From UMGS1225 sp034086705 (GTDB taxonomy: Bacteria; Bacillota; Clostridia; Oscillospirales; CAG-272), in assembly GCA_034086705.1 (NCBI GenBank), contig JAXDZV010000058.1, positions 1-9,397 on the forward strand: a stretch of DNA of 9,397 nt. The letters run 5' to 3'. Positions within the stretch are counted from its first letter, which is position 1; each line of letters starts with the position of its first letter. The notes under the pieces were generated by a model. It was not told the DNA's origin. It did no database searches and saw only the letters and a program-made list of their open reading frames with translations. Below, piece by piece: positions 6,364-9,397 of this stretch. The position numbers and the translations under genes are program-made.

Positions 6364-6471
6364 CCTGTATCTGTTCGATGCACCAACAACCCTCAACCGC
6401 GTTCTCCGGCGGTAAAATGCGGAGAACCCCAAACAAGCCCGCATGCCTTCCTGTGCGGCTGCCATCTCGGT

Positions 6472-7206
6472 TCACGCTCCTAAAAATGCGCGCAAGCGCG
6501 GCGTCATCCCATCTGTGAAGACAAACGAAGGCGGTCCCTGCAGTGCCACAGTGCCTGCGTCCATAAAAATTACACGGTCGGAAACTTCCCGTGCAAATGC
6601 AATTTCATGCGTAACAACCACCATGGTCATCCGCGCACGTGCCAGGTCCTTCATCACCGCCAAAACCTCCTTGGTCAGTTCCGGATCCAGCGCGGAGGTC
6701 GGTTCGTCAAAAAGTAAAAGCTCCGGTTGCATCATCAGGGCTCGCGCAATCGCAACACGCTGCTTCTGCCCTCCGGACAGGGAAGCGGGCATTTGATCCC
6801 ATTTTTCTCCAAGGCCGACTCGCTCCAGCAGTTCCTTTGCACGCGCCGTTATCTCCTCCCGGCTGCCGCACTTTGCACAGATTGGCGCATAAGTCAGGTT
6901 TTTTCCAACGCTCATATGCGGAAATAAATTAAAATGCTGAAAAACCATTCCCATTTTAGAAAATGCCGCGCTCCGCTGCTGCTGGGATGCCGGTTTCCCG
7001 GCTTGCAACACATAGGTGCCGTCCACAGAAATATCTCCGTCGTCTGCCTGCTCCAGCCCGATCAAAATTCGCAGCAGCGTGGATTTGCCACTGCCGGAGG
7101 AACCGATAATAGAGACAATCTCTCCCTTTTCCACCGTCAAATCTACGCCGCAAAGCACTTGCTTGCCGTCAAATGCTTTCTGAATGCCTTTTGCCTGTAC
7201 CATCAT
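6472..7206 (-). CDS. Polar amino acid ABC transporter, ATP-binding protein (GlnQ/HisP-like)
   Basis: This 244-residue cytoplasmic ATPase powers amino acid import. All nucleotide-binding motifs are intact: Walker A GSSGSGKST (35-43), Q-loop Gln90 in VFQHFNLFPHMSV (88-100), signature LSGGQ (143-147), Walker B LLLFDEP (163-169), D-loop SALD (171-174) and switch His200. The VFQHFNLFPH form of the Q-loop and the overall length are typical of the PAAT (GlnQ) subfamily. It starts 8 bases after the permease stop, with GAGGGG overlapping that stop. The second ATG (7203) has better spacing from the ribosome binding site and may be the true start. It is the third gene of the operon, and the terminator follows downstream. 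Confidence 0.95.
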   Translation of the reverse strand: MMVQAKGIQKAFDGKQVLCGVDLTVEKGEIVSIIGSSGSGKSTLLRILIGLEQADDGDISVDGTYVLQAGKPASQQQRSAAFSKMGMVFQHFNLFPHMSVGKNLTYAPICAKCGSREEITARAKELLERVGLGEKWDQMPASLSGGQKQRVAIARALMMQPELLLFDEPTSALDPELTKEVLAVMKDLARARMTMVVVTHEIAFAREVSDRVIFMDAGTVALQGPPSFVFTDGMTPRLRAFLGA

Positions 7207-7214
7207 AACCCCTC

Positions 7215-7871
7215 TCAGAATTTGAACTTCTTTTCCAATGCAGAAAAGCCGCGCGTTAGCACCATAGTCATCAACAAATAAAATATCGCCGCCACCACAA
7301 AAGGTACAATGCTTGCCGTTGCATTCACCCGCGCGTTTGCCAGCTTCATCAAATCCGGTATGGACAAAACAGAGCCAAGTGCCGTATCCTTCACCAAGGT
7401 AATTACCTCATTGGAAACAGCCGGCAGCGTTACTTTACACATTTGCGGTACCGCAATCGTTAATTTTGTACGCAACTTTCCCAGTCGGAGCACTGTTGCC
7501 GCCTCATATTGTCCCCGATCCACCGCCAAAAGTCCGCCACGGAAAATTTCGCAAAAGTATGCGGCATAATTCAGCACAAAAGCAACGCAGGCAGCCGGAA
7601 AGCGGTTCATCCTCAGATAGGTACCGATCCACGGCAGCACCGGCAACCCGAAGTAAACAAAAAACAGCTGTAGCATCAACGGGGTTCCGCGCATCAGCGC
7701 AACATAGCCACGGATTATGCCTTTGCACATACCGCGCTCCCGGCTGGCGCCGAATGCAAGCAGCAGCCCCAGCGGCAATGACAACACCAATGTGATTGCA
7801 AACAGCCCCAATGTGTATTGCAACCCCGGCAACAAAATACGTATAGTCTGCCAAAGTGAAGAAATATTCAT
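7215..7871 (-). CDS. Polar amino acid ABC transporter, permease (HisM/GlnP-like)
   Basis: This 218-residue membrane protein has about five hydrophobic segments. It would form the translocation pore, probably as a homodimer because only one permease gene is present. Family hallmarks are RGTPLMLQLFFVYFG (61-75), the EIFRGG segment (108-113) leading into the EAA coupling loop QYEAATVLRLG (121-131) that contacts the ATPase, and LVKDTALGSVLSIPDL (159-174). The EAA loop is intact. It lies downstream of the binding-protein gene, separated by 103 bases that include a strong stem-loop, and 8 bases before the ATPase. The ribosome binding site is weak (AGG 7 bases before the ATG), which fits lower translation than the binding protein. 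Confidence 0.94.
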   Translation of the reverse strand: MNISSLWQTIRILLPGLQYTLGLFAITLVLSLPLGLLLAFGASRERGMCKGIIRGYVALMRGTPLMLQLFFVYFGLPVLPWIGTYLRMNRFPAACVAFVLNYAAYFCEIFRGGLLAVDRGQYEAATVLRLGKLRTKLTIAVPQMCKVTLPAVSNEVITLVKDTALGSVLSIPDLMKLANARVNATASIVPFVVAAIFYLLMTMVLTRGFSALEKKFKF

Positions 7872-7929
7872 GCTGCGCCTATCTCTCTTTCCCGCGTACG
7901 TGCGTGTCTTTCTTTTGTTTCGCGCTGCG

Positions 7930-7960
7930 AAAAGAGCGCGGGAAAGCCCCGCGCTCTTTT
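7930..7960 (-). other. stem-loop between binding-protein and permease genes (partial terminator or attenuator)
   Basis: A perfect 13-bp stem, AAAAGAGCGCGGG (7930-7942) with CCCGCGCTCTTTT (7948-7960), has a 5-base loop and lies 15 bases after the binding-protein stop. Read on the - strand, only four T residues follow within the stem, so termination is probably partial. Such elements usually raise binding-protein mRNA over that of the membrane subunits. The 3' arm can alternatively pair with downstream bases (CGCGCT 7921-7926 with AGCGCG 7935-7940), giving a competing structure. Confidence 0.7.
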
Positions 7961-7974
7961 TGCGGTTGTTTTAT

Positions 7975-8883
7975 TTACTGTTCCGTCTGTGCGGAAAGGA
8001 TGTATTCGATAAAGGTCTTGTCTCCGACCAATGCATCGATCCGTGCTGCCTTCAAATCCAAATATGCAGCGTAGAACGTTTCATACGTCTGCAAATCGGA
8101 AAACTTTTCCGTGTAGCCGCTCTGCGTCATCGCTTCCAGCGCAGCGCTGCCGTCCTGTGTGCCAACGCGCTTTCCTTCCAAATCTGCGATGGTGGCAATA
8201 CCGCTGTCGTTTGCCGTCAAAACAATCTGCGCGTTCGCCAAATACGGCTTAGAGAGTGTATATGCTTCTTTGCGATCCTCATTGACGGAAAGCCCGTTCC
8301 AAATGCAATCGATATTCTTTGTTTTCAGTTCTGTATCCTTCGCGCTCCATGCGATCGGCTGGAAAACAACCGTTACACCCAACTTGCCCTCAATCGCCTT
8401 TGCCAATGCAATATCAATGCCGGTCAGCTCGCCGTTATCATCCAAAAAGCCCATCGGCGGATACTCGTTGTCTAAACCGATAATCAGCGTGCCCTTTTGC
8501 TGAACATATGCAAAAGAGCCATCCCCACCGGCTGCATCTGCGTCACTTGCATACTCGTTGTCGCGCAATAACACATCTGAGCCAAACCATTCTGTACTGA
8601 TTTTCGCAGCGGTCCCGTCTGCCAGAATTTCATCCAATGCCGCCTGCACCGCACGGCAAAGGTCCACATCGCCCTTGCGGAAAGCAATGGCATACTCTTC
8701 GTCACCGAAATTATAGGAAGTACTCGGTTCTCCCTGCAAAATCACATATTCCTTTGTTTTTTGCGTATCCTGAGTCGTATCGCCACTGCCTTGCTCGTTT
8801 GTTTTTTTGCAGCCCGCAACGGCAACGCTGCATAGCAACGCAGCAAAGAGCAGGCAAAGCCCGCGCATTTTCATCTTTTTCAT
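7975..8883 (-). CDS. Amino acid ABC transporter substrate-binding lipoprotein, circularly permuted SBP_bac_3 domain
   Basis: This 302-residue protein has a lipoprotein signal (VAGC, Cys25) and a polar tether, so it is anchored outside the membrane to deliver a ligand to the permease. The domain order is unusual. Residues about 45-105 (EYVILQGEPS at 45-54, YAIAFRKGD at 64-72, ADGTAAKISTEWFG at 88-101) are what normally ends the family. An Ala/Asp/Gly linker (about 106-123) follows. The usual N-terminal part then begins (KGTLIIGLDNEYPPMGF, 130-146) and runs through NEDRKEAYTLSKPY (201-214) and VGTQDGSAA (240-248) to ALVGD (284-288). The protein ends at 302, just where the moved segment would normally continue. 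Arg204 and Asp288, the usual binders of the amino acid carboxylate and amino groups, are kept, so function is likely. It is the first gene of the operon, and the frame is unbroken from signal to stop. Confidence 0.93.
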   Translation of the reverse strand: MKKMKMRGLCLLFAALLCSVAVAGCKKTNEQGSGDTTQDTQKTKEYVILQGEPSTSYNFGDEEYAIAFRKGDVDLCRAVQAALDEILADGTAAKISTEWFGSDVLLRDNEYASDADAAGGDGSFAYVQQKGTLIIGLDNEYPPMGFLDDNGELTGIDIALAKAIEGKLGVTVVFQPIAWSAKDTELKTKNIDCIWNGLSVNEDRKEAYTLSKPYLANAQIVLTANDSGIATIADLEGKRVGTQDGSAALEAMTQSGYTEKFSDLQTYETFYAAYLDLKAARIDALVGDKTFIEYILSAQTEQ

Positions 8884-8931
8884 AGTCTTCTCTCTCTTTC
8901 TCTTTTTACTGTTATTTTAGAATGCTTTGCC

Positions 8932-8960
8932 ATTTTACCACTTTATCACACTAAAGTCAA
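8932..8960 (-). promoter_or_regulatory. promoter of the amino acid ABC operon
   Basis: On the - strand TTGACT (8960-8955) and TAAAAT (8937-8932) are separated by exactly 17 bases, a near-consensus sigma-A promoter. Transcription would start near 8925 and give a leader of about 40 bases ending in a GAGAGAGAAG purine run. An inverted repeat, CTTTA (8941-8945) with TAAAG (8952-8956), overlaps the -35 and spacer and could be a repressor site. That role is not established. Confidence 0.8.
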
Positions 8961-8998
8961 TCCCTTTTTTGCTTTTTTATAAAATTTTTAAACAATGG

Positions 8999-9397
8999 TC
9001 AATGCTGAACGACTGAAAATCGAAAAAGAAAGAGTTTAGCAAAGGATTCAGATGGCCTAAAGAGAAAGGACAAAGCCCCAAATAAACAAGCCCCGGGATG
9101 ATACGGCAGTGGTCTGCGACTTTCGGTGTCTTTGGTTTGGTGATTTCCAACCAACACTGCCATCGAAATAGTATTTGCTTTGCACAGATATCGTTTCCTC
9201 TGCCTCTGCAAATCGTTGAAAGAATATAAACTTCCTTTTTCTTCAATATAATCTTCTACCGCAGAAATCTTATCAGATGATAAATAAACTTTGTTTCCAA
9301 CAGTAGATAAAAAGGCATCTGCTCCATCTTCGAGATATCTTGGAATCCAATCGTCGATTATAGACTTTCCATTTTTATAATGAATACCATACTTATT
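8999..9397 (-). CDS. 3' part of an unrecognised gene, cut by the window edge
   Basis: One - strand frame is open from the right edge to a TGA at 8999-9001, giving 132 residues without a start inside the window. I do not recognise the product. The first ~60 residues (for example SIIDDWIPRYLEDGADAFLS) look like a soluble, acidic, genuinely coding segment in AT-rich DNA. From about 9210 downward the base composition rises in GC. The residues become basic and then aromatic-rich (ending FAKLFLFRFSVVQH), which looks less like a normal protein end and could be a frame run-on. No terminator hairpin separates it from the ABC operon promoter. The AT-rich composition differs from the rest of the window and may mark acquired DNA. 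Confidence 0.45.
   Translation of the reverse strand, partial: NKYGIHYKNGKSIIDDWIPRYLEDGADAFLSTVGNKVYLSSDKISAVEDYIEEKGSLYSFNDLQRQRKRYLCKANTISMAVLVGNHQTKDTESRRPLPYHPGACLFGALSFLFRPSESFAKLFLFRFSVVQH

Noticed and set aside
6334..6427. Clustered inverted repeats as a possible CRISPR or repetitive element
   Set aside because: The two hairpins have unrelated sequences and no regular spacing. One has a T-tract placed as a terminator for the ABC operon.
7717..8475. 252-codon + strand frame opposite the ABC binding-protein and permease genes
   Set aside because: It is antisense to two well-supported genes and spans their spacer and stem-loop, with no domain of its own.
8977..9246. 89-codon - strand frame near the right edge
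   Set aside because: It overlaps another frame that stays open to the window edge, has no domain resemblance, and its end runs into the AT-rich spacer before the ABC promoter.

Overview
The window looks like a chromosomal segment from a Gram-positive anaerobe of the class Clostridia, probably an Oscillospiraceae/Ruminococcaceae-type gut bacterium. This is an inference. It rests on stand-alone S components of ECF vitamin transporters, a type III pantothenate kinase, a secreted 5'-nucleotidase carrying S-layer homology (SLH) repeats, a lipoprotein substrate-binding protein, sigma-A type promoters and compact GC-rich terminators. Most of the window has intermediate GC content. The last ~200 bases are clearly AT-rich.

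Layout. On the + strand, 116-1668 holds coaX (type III pantothenate kinase) and an ECF S component, probably for pantothenate. A consensus promoter lies upstream and a bidirectional terminator closes the unit. A MocR/GntR-type PLP-binding regulator (- strand, 1736-2800) is shorter than usual, and diverges from a second ECF S component (+ strand, 2897-3445) whose context suggests vitamin B6 uptake. A terminator follows at 3501-3549. Next on the - strand is a 766-residue exported protein (3861-6161) with three SLH repeats fused to a metallophosphoesterase/5'-nucleotidase. A three-gene polar amino acid ABC transporter operon, also on the - strand, runs from 8883 down to 6472: lipoprotein binding protein, permease, ATPase. 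It has a consensus promoter, an internal stem-loop after the first gene and a terminator at 6325-6363. The right edge carries the 3' part of an unrecognised - strand reading frame.

How the genes fit together. The left half is about cofactor acquisition. Pantothenate import would feed CoaX and hence CoA synthesis, and a PLP-sensing regulator would control import of a B6 vitamer. The surface nucleotidase could release nucleosides or dephosphorylate phosphorylated cofactors for uptake, which is speculative. The ABC operon imports a polar amino acid.

The strongest unusual feature is the binding protein at 7975-8883. The segment that normally ends this family sits directly after the lipoprotein signal, ahead of the normal N-terminal part, so the domain reads as a natural circular permutation. 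Second is the MocR regulator, which stops about 100 residues early with a terminator directly behind it. It shares overlapping, face-to-face promoters with the ECF gene.
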